From positions 1 through 64,000 of the forward strand of contig JAFKLG010000066.1 of NCBI GenBank assembly GCA_017304945.1: DNA of 64,000 nucleotides, read 5' to 3'. The notes under the pieces are model-generated. The model saw nothing but the letters and a program-made list of their open reading frames with translations. It did no database searches and had not been told where the DNA came from. Positions 9,419 through 19,629 of this stretch are shown one piece after another. A program made the position numbers and the translations under genes. This DNA comes from Rhodospirillales bacterium (GTDB lineage Bacteria; Pseudomonadota; Alphaproteobacteria; Acetobacterales; Acetobacteraceae). Each line of letters starts with the position of its first letter. The first letter of the stretch is position 1.

Positions 9419-10030
9419 TCAGCTGACCTCGGTGAAATGGCCGTCCTCGCCCAACATCGACAGCCGTCCGGTGCGCACGTCGAAATGCGCCCCGTGCAGC
9501 ACGAGCTGGCCCGCCGCCTCGCGCGCCGCGATCCAGGGGAAGCCGCGCAGATTCGCCAGTGCCAGTTTGACGACTTCCTGCTCACCGCAGAGCTGCTGCG
9601 CCTCCGGACTGTCGCAGGCGAGCGCCCGCGCGCGCACCGGGGCGGCGATGCCCATCCAGCCGGCGACGAAATCCGACGCCTCCGCCGGCACGCCGTGCAG
9701 CAGTCCGTGCACGCCGCCGCACAGCCCGTGGCCCATCACCAGGAGGTCACGCACCTGCAGCACGCGCACGCCGAACTCGAGCGCGGCGGAGGTGCCGTGA
9801 TAGGCGAGGTCCGGCGCATAGGGTGGCACCAGCGCGGCCACGTTGCGCACCACGAACAGCTCGCCGGGGCCGGCATCGAAGATCATGCCGGGATCGACGC
9901 GGCTGTCCGCGCAGGCCACCACCATCGCGCGCGGCCGCTGCCCGTGATCGGCCAGTTCCTCGAACAGCCGCCGACGTTCGGGCCACCCGTCCGTGCGGAA
10001 CCGGCGGTAGCCCGCGAGCAATCGCTCCAT
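9419..10030 (-). CDS. beta-class carbonic anhydrase
   Basis: A 203-residue enzyme interconverting CO2 and bicarbonate. The zinc ligands and catalytic pair are intact: Cys40, Asp42 and Arg44 in ACADSRVDP, then His101 and Cys104 in MGHGLCGGV. The length and the FVVRNVAALVPPY motif are standard for bacterial beta-carbonic anhydrases. The ATG at 10030 is preferred over one at 10087, because the protein then begins at the usual MERLLAGYRRFR helix. It is monocistronic as far as can be seen. Confidence 0.92.
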   Translation of the reverse strand: MERLLAGYRRFRTDGWPERRRLFEELADHGQRPRAMVVACADSRVDPGMIFDAGPGELFVVRNVAALVPPYAPDLAYHGTSAALEFGVRVLQVRDLLVMGHGLCGGVHGLLHGVPAEASDFVAGWMGIAAPVRARALACDSPEAQQLCGEQEVVKLALANLRGFPWIAAREAAGQLVLHGAHFDVRTGRLSMLGEDGHFTEVS

Positions 10031-10122
10031 GATCACGCCCCACTTGAGACCTGGAGGGGCTTTGCCGGAGAGTTCGCGGAGGTGCAAGCGGAGACGGATT
10101 CGTCCGTGCGCCTAGCCGCTGT

Positions 10123-10208
10123 GTCCGTGTTCGTGGCGGCTTGGATCGTGCGTCTGGGCGGCACCGTCCGTGTTCGTGGTAGCCTGGATCGTGCGCCTGG
10201 GCGGCACC
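10123..10208. repeat. two-copy 43-bp tandem repeat
   Basis: The unit starting GTCCGTGTTCGTGG at 10123-10165 is repeated at 10166-10208 with a few mismatches, and a third copy begins (GTCCGTGCG) before breaking off. It lies between the carbonic anhydrase gene and the 3' end of the oligopeptide operon, in a stretch without genes. Confidence 0.85.
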
Positions 10209-10227
10209 GTCCGTGCGGACGGCACGA

Positions 10228-10338
10228 GCTTTGATTCAACACAGAGTTGAGGCGAGTGAAGGCGAGACACAGAGAAGGGATTCTAAGAATCCTCTGTGGC
10301 TCGTCTCAACTCGCCTCAACTCTGTGCTGAATCAAAAC
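10228..10338. repeat. 111-bp imperfect palindrome
   Basis: Two 47-base arms (10228-10274 and 10292-10338) pair with about six mismatches around a short centre that is itself nearly palindromic (GGATTCTAAGAATCC). The arm core is CACAGAGTTGAGGCGAG. The size and shape resemble dispersed palindromic repeat elements. It also lies just beyond the stop of the oligopeptide operon and could end its transcription. The remainder of 10031-10463 holds no gene. Confidence 0.85.
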
Positions 10339-10463
10339 TCCCGCAGCGCGCACGAACGGAGCCGCCCTTGCGCACGCACGGCGCATACCGCCCGTCCGCA
10401 CGCACGGTCAGAAACATCGCTCCACCGAGACCCGGACCCGACTCTCGTCGTCCCTCCCCCCCT

Positions 10464-11470
<1,007 letters not shown>

Positions 11471-11474
<4 letters not shown>

Positions 11475-12460
11475 GCGGCCATCCGGCGTTCGGCGTAGTG
11501 ACAGGCCACGCTGTGCTCCGGGGCCTTGGGTTCGATCGCGGGTGCGACCTGGCGGCAGAGATCGGTCACCATCGGGCAGCGTCCGGCGAACGCACAGCCG
11601 ACGATCGGCTTGCGCAGGCTGGGCACCAGGCCGGGGATTTCGGCGAGCTTGCTGCGCGCATCGCCATGCAGCGAGGAGCCGAGGATGGGGACGGCGCCCA
11701 GCAGGCCGCGCGTATAGGGGTGCATGGGGCGCGCAAAGATCTCGCGGACGGGCGCCTCCTCGACCTTGCGGCCGGCGTACATCACCACGACCCGTTCCGC
11801 CATTTCCGCGACCACGCCGAGGTCGTGGGTGATCAGCATGATGGCCGATCCCATGCGCGTCTTCAGGTCGCGCATCAGGTCGAGGATCTGCGCCTGGATC
11901 GTCACGTCGAGCGCGGTGGTCGGCTCGTCGGCGATCAGCAGCTTCGGATTGCAGGCGAGCGCCATCGCGATCATCACGCGCTGCCGCATACCGCCCGAGA
12001 GCTGGTGCGGGTATTCGCGCACGCGCCGCGCCGGGGCCGGGATGCCGACCAGGGTCAGCATTTCGATCGCGCGCTTCTCGGCCTCCCGCGCGTTCATCCC
12101 CTGATGGAGCTGCAGCGTCTCGCCGATCTGCCGCCCCACGGTCAGCACCGGGTTCAGGCTGGTCATCGGCTCCTGGAAGATCATCGAGATCGAGTTGCCG
12201 CGGATGTCGCGCATCTCGGCTTCCGAGGCCTTCAGCAGGTCCTTGCCCTGGAACCGGATGGCGCCGGCGATCTTGCCGGGCGGTTCCGCGATCAGCCGCA
12301 GGATCGACATCGAGGTGACCGACTTGCCGCAGCCGGACTCGCCGACGATCGCGACCGTCTCCCCGGCCTCGATGTGGAAGGACAGGCCTTCGACGGCGCG
12401 CACCACGCCGTCGGGGGTACCGAAATGCGTCTGCAGCTTTTCGACTTCGAGCAATGCCAT
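11471..12460 (-). CDS. oligopeptide/dipeptide ABC transporter ATPase, first subunit (DppD/OppD type)
   Basis: A 329-residue ATPase with Walker A at about 40-47 (GESGCGKS), signature [15 protein letters not shown] and Walker [13 protein letters not shown]. It ends with the family's cysteine extension ([15 protein letters not shown]). It pairs with the downstream ATPase to form the heterodimeric motor. Only 5 bp separate it from the upstream permease gene. Confidence 0.93.
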
Positions 12461-12465
12461 GGCGG

Positions 12466-13371
12466 TTACAGCCGCTTCGCCAGGCGCGGATCGAGCGCGT
12501 CGCGCAGCCCGTCGCCGAGGAGGTTCACCGCGAGCACGGTGATCGAGAGGAAGATCGCGGGAAAGAAGACGATGTACGGCTTGACCTGCCAGAGCGCGCG
12601 GCCCTCGGCCATGATGTTCCCCCAGCTTGGAATGATCGGCGGCGTGCCGGCGCCGATGAACGACAAGGTCGCCTCGGTGATCATCGCCGAGGCGCAGATG
12701 AAGGTCGCCTGCACCATCAGCGGCGCGAGCGTGTTGGGCAGGATGTGGCGCCAGATGATCACCGGCACCCGGGTGCCGGAGGCGATCGCCGCCTCGACGT
12801 AAGGCTGTTCGCGCAGCGACAGCACGACGCCGCGCACGAGGCGGGCGACACGGGGGAACTCGGCGACCGCGATCGCGACGATCACGTTCTGCACCGAGGC
12901 GCGGGTCAGCGCCATCAGCGCGATCGCGAGCAGGATCGACGGGATCGACATCAGCCCGTCCATGCAGCGCATGATCACCGCGTCGAGCTTGCGCACGAAG
13001 CCGGAGACGAGGCCGATGAAGGTGCCGACGATCGCCGCCAGGATGGCGACCGAGAAGCCGACCAGCAGCGACACCCGCGTGCCGTACAGGACGCGCGAGT
13101 AGACGTCCCGGCCCAGCATGTCGGTGCCGAACCAGTACATCGCGGAGGGTTCCCGCGTGCGCCGTGCCGGCGCCAGCGCGGTCGGATCCTTGGTGCCGAG
13201 ATAGGGGGCGAAGATCGCGATCAGGATCATGATGCCCACCAGCACTCCACCGATCACGATGGTCGGGTGCCGATGGACGAAGCCCATCACCTTGCCGCGT
13301 TGCTTGATGGGGGGCAGCACGTCCGGCAGCACGGGGGCCGCGACGTGATCGGGGGCGGTGGTCGCGCTCAT
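12466..13371 (-). CDS. oligopeptide/dipeptide ABC transporter permease (DppC type)
   Basis: A 301-residue inner-membrane permease with an N-terminal anchor helix and the BPD inner-membrane signature ([25 protein letters not shown]). The DppC hallmark [22 protein letters not shown] follows the first helix. AGGAGG stands just upstream of the ATG at 13371, which decides this start; an in-frame upstream start would add 23 residues of unlikely sequence. Confidence 0.93.
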   Translation of the reverse strand: MSATTAPDHVAAPVLPDVLPPIKQRGKVMGFVHRHPTIVIGGVLVGIMILIAIFAPYLGTKDPTALAPARRTREPSAMYWFGTDMLGRDVYSRVLYGTRVSLLVGFSVAILAAIVGTFIGLVSGFVRKLDAVIMRCMDGLMSIPSILLAIALMALTRASVQNVIVAIAVAEFPRVARLVRGVVLSLREQPYVEAAIASGTRVPVIIWRHILPNTLAPLMVQATFICASAMITEATLSFIGAGTPPIIPSWGNIMAEGRALWQVKPYIVFFPAIFLSITVLAVNLLGDGLRDALDPRLAKRL

Positions 13372-13396
13372 GCGCACCCTCCTGCGCTCAATGCCG

Positions 13397-14338
13397 TCAA
13401 TACCGGATCCTCGGGTCGAACAGGGTGTAGAGGAGATCAACCACCAGGTTGACCACCACGTAGACGAAGCTGAACAGCAGCACGACGCCCTGGATCACCG
13501 GGTAGTCGCGCCGCAGGATGGCGTCCACCGTGAGGCGTCCCAGGCCGGGGATCGCGAACACGCTCTCGGTCACCACGGCGCCGCCGATCAGCGCCGCGAA
13601 GCCGATGCCGACGATGGTGACGATCGGCACCGCCGCGTTCTTCAACGCATGCAGGAACAGGATGCCGCGCTGACCGACGCCCTTCGCCTTCGCCGTGCGC
13701 ACGTAGTCCTGCGACAGCACGTCGAGCATGGTCGCCCGCGTGATGCGCGCGATCAGCGCCATGTAGATCAGGCCGAGCGCCACCGCCGGCAGGATGAGGT
13801 TGCGCAGGAACGGGATCACGCCCTGGGTGATCGAGGTGAACCCCTGCACCGGCAGCCAATCCAGCCACAGCGCGAAGATATAGGCCAGCAGGTAGCCGAT
13901 CACGAAGACCGGGGTGGAGAAGCCGAACACCGCGGTGACCATCACGAGCCGGTCGATCCAGGTGCCGTGCTTCCACGCCGCCACCACCCCCATCGGGATC
14001 GCACAGGCGAGCGAGATGATCAGCGTCAGGATCATCAGCGAGACCGTCGGTTCGATCCGCTGCGCGATCATGTGGGTGACGGGCAGGTTGGTGAAGATCG
14101 AGGTTCCGAGGTCACCGTGCAGGATGTGCCAGAACCAGTCGGCGAAGCGCACGACGAAGGGCCGGTCGAGCCCCAGCGAGGCGCGGATCCGCTCCACGTC
14201 CGCCGGCGTCGCCTGGTCCCCCGCGATGATCGCCGCCGGATCGCCAGGGGCGAGGTACAGCAGGCTGAACACGAAGAGGGCCACGATCAGGACGACCGGA
14301 ATCGTCGCGAGGATACGCCGCAGGGCGTAAGCGAACAT
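13397..14338 (-). CDS. oligopeptide/dipeptide ABC transporter permease (DppB type)
   Basis: A 313-residue permease with the DppB N-terminus (MFAYALRRILATIPVVLIVALFVFSLLYLAPGDPA) and six predicted membrane helices. The EAA-loop region reads ARITRATMLDVLSQDYVRTAKAKG. It forms the translocation pore with the next permease, 25 bp downstream. Confidence 0.93.
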   Translation of the reverse strand: MFAYALRRILATIPVVLIVALFVFSLLYLAPGDPAAIIAGDQATPADVERIRASLGLDRPFVVRFADWFWHILHGDLGTSIFTNLPVTHMIAQRIEPTVSLMILTLIISLACAIPMGVVAAWKHGTWIDRLVMVTAVFGFSTPVFVIGYLLAYIFALWLDWLPVQGFTSITQGVIPFLRNLILPAVALGLIYMALIARITRATMLDVLSQDYVRTAKAKGVGQRGILFLHALKNAAVPIVTIVGIGFAALIGGAVVTESVFAIPGLGRLTVDAILRRDYPVIQGVVLLFSFVYVVVNLVVDLLYTLFDPRIRY

Positions 14339-14360
14339 ACGTGTACTGCTCCGTTGTCCG

Positions 14361-15965
14361 TTAGGTCTTGGTGACGTCCCAGAAGACCGGGAAAGGCGCC
14401 TTCACGACACCGGAGACGTTCTTCCGCCAAGCCTGGTAGGCCTTGAAGAACCCGGTCGGCACATAAACCACATCATCCATCGCGGCCTTGTTCAACTCCG
14501 CGATCGCCTGCTTTTCCGCAGCCAGATCGGGGGCGGCGTACCACGCGGCGATCTTCTCCTGCACCAGGTCCGACTTCGGCCAGCCGAACCAGGCGGTCGC
14601 GCCGCTCGCGTCCAGTGCCGTATAGGGGGCCGGGTTCACGCAATCGGCGCCGGCGTGCCAGGTGTGGAAGATGTGCCAGCCGCCCTCGGACGGCGGATCC
14701 TTCTTCGCCCGCCGCTGCCCGACCGTGCCCCAGTCGGTCGCCACGTAGTCCACGTTCATGCCGATCCGCTTCAGCAGGTCGGCGGTCACGTCGCCCTGCG
14801 CCTTGGTGATCGCGAGGTCGGTCGCGACCAGCAACACGATCGGCTCGCCCTTGTACCCGGCCTCGGCCAGCAGCTTCTTGGCGCCCTCGTAGTCGCGCTT
14901 GCCCTTCAGGATGTCGCCGCCGAACTCGGTGTAGAGCGGGGTGTCGGGCGTGAAGAACCCCGGCAGCGTCTTCCACAGCGTCTGATCGTCGCCCACCACG
15001 GCGCCCATGTAGTCGGGCTGGCTCAGCGCCATCTGGATCGCGCGGCGGGCCCGGACGTCGTTGAACGGCGGATGCAGGTGGTTGATGCGGAAGGAGCCGA
15101 TGTTGCCCAGTGGATCCGCGATGTCGACCAGCACGTTCGGCGTCTTCTTCAAGAGCGGCGCGAGGTCGGGCGAGGCGATCTCCCACCAGTCCACTTCGCC
15201 GTTCTGCAGCGCGGCGGAGGCGGTGGCCGTGTCGGGCACGATCTGCCACTCGACCCGGTCGAAATGCATGCGCTTGCCGCCGGCGAGCCAGCTCGCCTTC
15301 TCGCTGCGGGGCACGTAGCCGTCGAACCTCTCGAAGATCGCCTTGGCGCCGGGCACCCATTCGTCGCGCCTGAAACGCATCGGGCCGGAGCCGACGAACT
15401 CGGTGATCTGCTTGTACGGGTCGGTCGCCGCGATCCGCTCCGGCATGATGAACAGCATGGGCGTGCTGCTCTTGCCCAGGGCGAACAGCATCTTCGGGTA
15501 GGGCTGGTTCAGGCGGAAGCGGAAGGTCTGGTCGTCAACCGCCTCCAGCGCGTCGGTGCGCTTCTTGATCGGCAGGCCCATCGGTGCGTCGCGCACCATC
15601 CAGCGATTGATCGAGGCGACCACGTCCTTGGCGCGCACCGGCTCGCCGTCATGGAACTTGAGGCCGGGGCGGAGCTTGAACGTCCAGGTCTTGCCGTCGG
15701 CACTGGTCTCGTACCCCTCGACCATCTGTGGCTGCGGCGCGAGCTGCTCGTCCACGCCGAACAGCGTGTCCCAGATCAGCAGCGAACCGTTCCGCACCAC
15801 GTACTGCGTGGTCCAGATCGGATCCAGGTTGGCCAGGTTTGCTTGCGGGATGAACCGCAGCGTCTTCGCGTCGGCTGCGCGTCCGAGGTTCGGCGCAGCC
15901 AGCGTGCCTGCCGCGGCGACGGCCGCGGTCTTCAAAAAGTCCCGACGATGCATCGTGCCAGCCAT
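14361..15965 (-). CDS. peptide-type ABC transporter substrate-binding protein with Tat signal
   Basis: A 534-residue periplasmic binding protein of the SBP_bac_5 family. The N-terminus MHRRDFLKTAAVAAAGTLAAPNLGRAADA is a twin-arginine signal with an AxA-type cleavage site. Conserved cluster motifs are visible (LKFHDGEPVRAKDVVASINRW). A second in-frame ATG at 15953 (MHRRDF) would also be a valid start. It heads the operon 15965-10464 and supplies ligand specificity; peptide, opine or another compound cannot be told apart from sequence. Confidence 0.92.
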   Translation of the reverse strand: MAGTMHRRDFLKTAAVAAAGTLAAPNLGRAADAKTLRFIPQANLANLDPIWTTQYVVRNGSLLIWDTLFGVDEQLAPQPQMVEGYETSADGKTWTFKLRPGLKFHDGEPVRAKDVVASINRWMVRDAPMGLPIKKRTDALEAVDDQTFRFRLNQPYPKMLFALGKSSTPMLFIMPERIAATDPYKQITEFVGSGPMRFRRDEWVPGAKAIFERFDGYVPRSEKASWLAGGKRMHFDRVEWQIVPDTATASAALQNGEVDWWEIASPDLAPLLKKTPNVLVDIADPLGNIGSFRINHLHPPFNDVRARRAIQMALSQPDYMGAVVGDDQTLWKTLPGFFTPDTPLYTEFGGDILKGKRDYEGAKKLLAEAGYKGEPIVLLVATDLAITKAQGDVTADLLKRIGMNVDYVATDWGTVGQRRAKKDPPSEGGWHIFHTWHAGADCVNPAPYTALDASGATAWFGWPKSDLVQEKIAAWYAAPDLAAEKQAIAELNKAAMDDVVYVPTGFFKAYQAWRKNVSGVVKAPFPVFWDVTKT

Positions 15966-16002
15966 CCCTGTTCACGCTTGTTTATTTTGACGCACCCTGG
16001 CG

Positions 16003-16016
16003 CCCCCGGCCGGGGG
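16003..16016 (-). terminator. GC-rich palindrome between lipoprotein gene and peptide-transport operon
   Basis: CCCCCGGCCGGGGG is a perfect self-complementary stretch in the 184-bp gap separating the lipoprotein gene from the operon downstream. It may insulate the operon from read-through. No U-tract follows directly. Confidence 0.3.
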
Positions 16017-16149
16017 TGTCAGCGGGCGGTAACCTGCCCCAGCCCCGATCGAAAGGCCAGGGGCCTTGCCCCGTTCGGAAGACGGAATCTCACCGCCCCG
16101 TACGGGAGTTGCCGAAGGGAAAGGCACCCTGCGCAGCGTCTGGGCAGGA

Positions 16150-16371
16150 TCAGGACCCAGGACGGGCAGAACCGGGGTCACGGGCCGCCCGCGCCAGCCG
16201 GTCGTTCTCGGCGCGCGCGCGTTCGATGCCGCGGACGATGGCCTCCACGTCGCGCTGCACCTGCCGGTCCTGCGCCCAGCCCGACCGGTAGACGGAGGTC
16301 TGCCCATCCGCGGAATTGGAGCCGCAGGAGCCGAGACAGAGCAGCATCAGCACGAAAGCGAGAATGTGCAT
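16150..16371 (-). CDS. small lipoprotein
   Basis: A 73-residue protein starting MHILAFVLMLLCLGSCGS, a textbook lipoprotein signal with lipobox LGSC (Cys16). The mature part is short, charged and helical (QVQRDVEAIVRGIERARAENDRLAR). It follows the glutathione peroxidase gene on the same strand with a 137-bp gap. The function is unknown. Confidence 0.65.
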   Translation of the reverse strand: MHILAFVLMLLCLGSCGSNSADGQTSVYRSGWAQDRQVQRDVEAIVRGIERARAENDRLARAARDPGSARPGS

Positions 16372-16508
16372 GGCGACCCGGAGCCTAGGCGAACGCCGCG
16401 CGGCAGAAAAGCGCCACGTGTCGCCGCCTGGGACTCGCCCGCCGGCCGGCACGAGCCGCGCCGGGGCCGGCCAGTCGCCGGACGCGGCCGCCGCCGCATC
16501 GGGGCGGG

Positions 16509-16988
16509 TCAGAGCAGGCGCTCGATGGCCGGACGCAGGGAGGCCGGCGGCTTGGAGGGCGCGAATCGTCCGACCACGGCGCCGGACCGGTCCACCAGGA
16601 ACTTGGTGAAATTCCACTTGATCGCCGACAGGCCCAGCATCCCCCTCGCCTCCCGCTTCAGCCAGACATAGAGCGGGTGCGCCTCCGGCCCGTTCACCGC
16701 GATCTTGGCGAACAGCGGGAAGCTCACACCGAACCGCGTGTCGCAGAAACTCCGGATCTCGGCGGCGTCGCCGGGCTCCTGCGCCCCGAACTGGTTGCAT
16801 GGAAAACCAAGCACGGTCAGTCCGCGGGGGCCGTACTCCTGCTGCAGCGCCTCGAGCCCCGCATATTGCGGGGTGAAGCCACACCGGCTGGCCGTGTTCA
16901 CCACCAGCCGCACCCGCCCTCGCCAGGTCGCCAGCGGGACCGTCGACCCGTCCAGCGCCGTCGCCTCGAACGCGTCGATCGTCGTCAC
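16509..16988 (-). CDS. glutathione peroxidase family thiol peroxidase
   Basis: A 159-residue enzyme that reduces hydroperoxides. The catalytic cysteine is Cys36 (NTASRCGFTPQY), followed by FPCNQFGAQEP (Cys64, Gln66) and KWNFTKFLVDR near residue 124, the standard family triad. The GTG at 16988 is chosen because GGGAGAAAG lies 3 bases before it and the length then matches the family (about 160 residues); longer readings would begin in unrelated sequence. Confidence 0.9.
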   Translation of the reverse strand: MTTIDAFEATALDGSTVPLATWRGRVRLVVNTASRCGFTPQYAGLEALQQEYGPRGLTVLGFPCNQFGAQEPGDAAEIRSFCDTRFGVSFPLFAKIAVNGPEAHPLYVWLKREARGMLGLSAIKWNFTKFLVDRSGAVVGRFAPSKPPASLRPAIERLL

Positions 16989-17173
16989 CGCTTTCTCCCG
17001 CCACGCCCGCCCCTGCTTAGCGCTGCACGCGCCGGCGGGCCAGCGACCGAACGCCGTTGACGCGCGGGTCCGCCCGGCCCTCACCCGAATGCGTTGCCAG
17101 ACCTCCATAGGCCGCTGGTAAGCTCCGCGCCGCATCGGCCCGCGCCGACGCCAACGTCCAAGGAGAAGGGTCC

Positions 17174-18124
17174 ATGAAGCGTTTCGCAGCGCTGCTGCTG
17201 GCCGCCCTCGTCGTCGCGAGCGCGCCTCTGGCCTCGCAAGCCCAGGGTACCAAGAAGTCGCTCGCCCTCGTCACGAACGCCGCCGCCGATTTCTGGACCA
17301 TCGCGCGCCGCGGCGTGGAGAAGGCGAACAAGGAACATCCCGAGTACGCCATGGAGGTCATCGTCACCGGCCAGGCGACCGCCGCGGAGCAGCGCCGCGA
17401 ACTCGACAACCTGCTGACGCGCGGCATCGCCGGTGTCGCGATTTCGGCGATTGATCCGAAGAATTCGACGGAGATCCTGAACAAGGTGGCCGGTAAGGCG
17501 GTGCTGTTCACCACCGACAGCGACGCGCCGCAATCCAACCGCGTCGCCTATATCGGGACTGACAACGTGGCCGCCGGGCGACAGGCGGGCGAGCAGATCA
17601 AGAAGGCGCTGCCGAACGGCGGCAAGGTGATGCTGTTCGTCGGCACGATGGATGCGGACAATGCGCGCGAGCGGGTGCAAGGCATCAAGGAAGCCCTGAA
17701 CGGCTCCAACATCACGATCCTCGACATCCGCACCGACGGCGTCGACTTCGCCAAGGCCAAGGCCAACGTGCAGGACGCGCTCGCCCGCGGCGGCGTCGAT
17801 TGCCTGGTCGGGCTCTATTCCTACAACACGCCGCAGATCTACTCGGCGGTGAAGGAGGCGGGCAAGGCCGGCCAGGTCAAGATCGTCGGCTTCGACGAAG
17901 ATCCGCAGACGCTGCGCGGCGTCGCCGACGGCACCATCCTGTCCACCGTCGTGCAGCAGCCCTTCGAGTTCGGCTACCAGTCGATGATCGACATGATCAA
18001 GTACATGAATGGCGACAAGTCGTTCATCCCCGCCAACAAGCTGATCATCATCCCCACCCGCGTGATCGACAAGAGCAACGTCGCCGCGTTCCAACAGAGC
18101 ATGAAGGAGCTACTGAAGAAGTAG
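17174..18124 (+). CDS. sugar ABC transporter periplasmic substrate-binding protein (RbsB type)
   Basis: A 316-residue protein with a Sec signal peptide (MKRFAALLLAALVVASAPLASQA) and the periplasmic-binding-protein I fold (KSLALVTNAAADFW, later GLYSYNTPQIYSAV and GFDEDPQTLRGV). GGAGAAGGG precedes the ATG. It heads a four-gene operon. The ligand is probably a sugar or polyol, by family. Confidence 0.92.
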   Translation: MKRFAALLLAALVVASAPLASQAQGTKKSLALVTNAAADFWTIARRGVEKANKEHPEYAMEVIVTGQATAAEQRRELDNLLTRGIAGVAISAIDPKNSTEILNKVAGKAVLFTTDSDAPQSNRVAYIGTDNVAAGRQAGEQIKKALPNGGKVMLFVGTMDADNARERVQGIKEALNGSNITILDIRTDGVDFAKAKANVQDALARGGVDCLVGLYSYNTPQIYSAVKEAGKAGQVKIVGFDEDPQTLRGVADGTILSTVVQQPFEFGYQSMIDMIKYMNGDKSFIPANKLIIIPTRVIDKSNVAAFQQSMKELLKK

Positions 18125-18129
18125 CCCCC

Positions 18130-19629
18130 ATGCTGGAACTGGTGAAGATCGGGCGCCGCTACCCGGGTGTGGTGGCGCTCGACGGCGTCGACTTCGCGCT
18201 CGCGCCAGGCGAGGTCGTCGGCCTGATCGGGGAGAACGGCGCCGGCAAGTCCACGCTGATGAAGATCCTGGGCGGCATCATCCCGCCCTCGGAGGGCACG
18301 ATCCGGCTCGACGGCGTCGCCCACGCTGCGCTGGACGTGACCCAGGCGACCCGCGCCGGCATCGCCTTCGTGCACCAGGAACTCGAGGTGTTCGACAATC
18401 TCGATGTCGCCGCCAACGTGTTCATCGGACGCGAGCCCTGCGGCTTCGGCCCGCTCAGGCTCGTGCGCACGCGCGAGCTCGAACGCCGCGTCCAGCCCCT
18501 GCTCGAGCGGCTCGGGGCCGATTTCGGCCCACGCACGCCGGTCGCCGAACTGTCGATCGCCCAGCGGCAGATGGTGGAGATCGCCAAGGCGCTGTCGATC
18601 GACGCGCGCGTCATCATCATGGACGAACCGACCTCCAGCCTCACGCTGGCGGAGACCGACCGGCTGCTGCGCATCATCGCCGAACTGAAGGCGAGCGGCG
18701 TCGCGGTGATCTACATCAGCCACCGCCTCGCCGAGGTGAAGCAATGCGCCGATCGCGTGGTGTGCCTGCGCGACGGGCGCGTCGCCGGCGAACTCGCGCG
18801 CGCAGCGATCGACCACGCGGCGATGATCCGGCTGATGATCGGCCGCGACCTTCGATCGCTCTACATCCCGCCGCGCGTCCCACCCCACGCCGAAGGCTGC
18901 GTCATCCGCAACCTGGTGCCTGCCGCGATGCCGGAGGCGGAGGTGTCGCTGACCATCCGCAAGGGCGAGATCATGGGCCTCGCGGGACTGGTCGGCGCCG
19001 GCCGCACCTCCCTCGCCCGCGCGCTGTTCGGCGTCGATCCTCCACGTGGCGGCACCATCGCGCTGCACGGCACGCCGGTGCACATCCGCTCGCCGCGGGA
19101 GGCGATCGCGCACGGGCTCTATCTCGTGCCGGAGGATCGCAAGCGCGAGGGCCTGGTGCTCGACCTGCCGCTCACCCAGAACGTGACGCTGCCGAACCTG
19201 CGCGCCTTCGCCCGCCGCCTGCTCGTCGACCCGCACGCCGAAGCCGCCTGTTTCGCCCGCGAGCGCGCGCGGCTCGGCATCCGCGCCGCCGATGGTTCAG
19301 TGCCGGCGGTCACGCTGTCCGGCGGCAACCAGCAGAAGGTGGTGCTGGCGAAGTGGCTGTCCATGCAGCCGCGCATGATCATCTTCGACGAGCCGACCCG
19401 CGGCATCGATGTCGGTGCCAAGGAGGAGATCTATCGGCTGATGCGCGACCTCGCCGATGCGGGCGTCACCATCCTGATGATCTCGAGCGACATGGAGGAG
19501 GTGCTGGGCGTCTCCGACCGCATCGCGGTGATGCATGCCGGCCGGATCACCGGCGTGCTGGAGCGGCCCGACTTCTCGGAACTCAACGTGCTGCGCCTGG
19601 CGATCGGCGCAGCGGCGGAGGTGGCGTGA
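18130..19629 (+). CDS. sugar ABC transporter ATPase with two nucleotide-binding domains (RbsA/MglA type)
   Basis: A 499-residue double ATPase. The first domain has Walker A GENGAGKST and Walker B VIIMDEPTSSL with a degenerate signature (LSIAQRQMVEIAKAL). The second has a degenerate P-loop (GLVGAGRTSLARAL) but a full signature (LSGGNQQKVVLAKWL) and Walker B MIIFDEPTRGIDVG. This split is normal for the family. It starts 5 bp after the binding-protein stop, and its stop overlaps the permease start. Confidence 0.93.
   Translation: MLELVKIGRRYPGVVALDGVDFALAPGEVVGLIGENGAGKSTLMKILGGIIPPSEGTIRLDGVAHAALDVTQATRAGIAFVHQELEVFDNLDVAANVFIGREPCGFGPLRLVRTRELERRVQPLLERLGADFGPRTPVAELSIAQRQMVEIAKALSIDARVIIMDEPTSSLTLAETDRLLRIIAELKASGVAVIYISHRLAEVKQCADRVVCLRDGRVAGELARAAIDHAAMIRLMIGRDLRSLYIPPRVPPHAEGCVIRNLVPAAMPEAEVSLTIRKGEIMGLAGLVGAGRTSLARALFGVDPPRGGTIALHGTPVHIRSPREAIAHGLYLVPEDRKREGLVLDLPLTQNVTLPNLRAFARRLLVDPHAEAACFARERARLGIRAADGSVPAVTLSGGNQQKVVLAKWLSMQPRMIIFDEPTRGIDVGAKEEIYRLMRDLADAGVTILMISSDMEEVLGVSDRIAVMHAGRITGVLERPDFSELNVLRLAIGAAAEVA

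Noticed and set aside
10123..10208. Direct repeats as a possible CRISPR array
   Set aside because: The units are contiguous with no spacers, only two copies exist and no cas genes are near.
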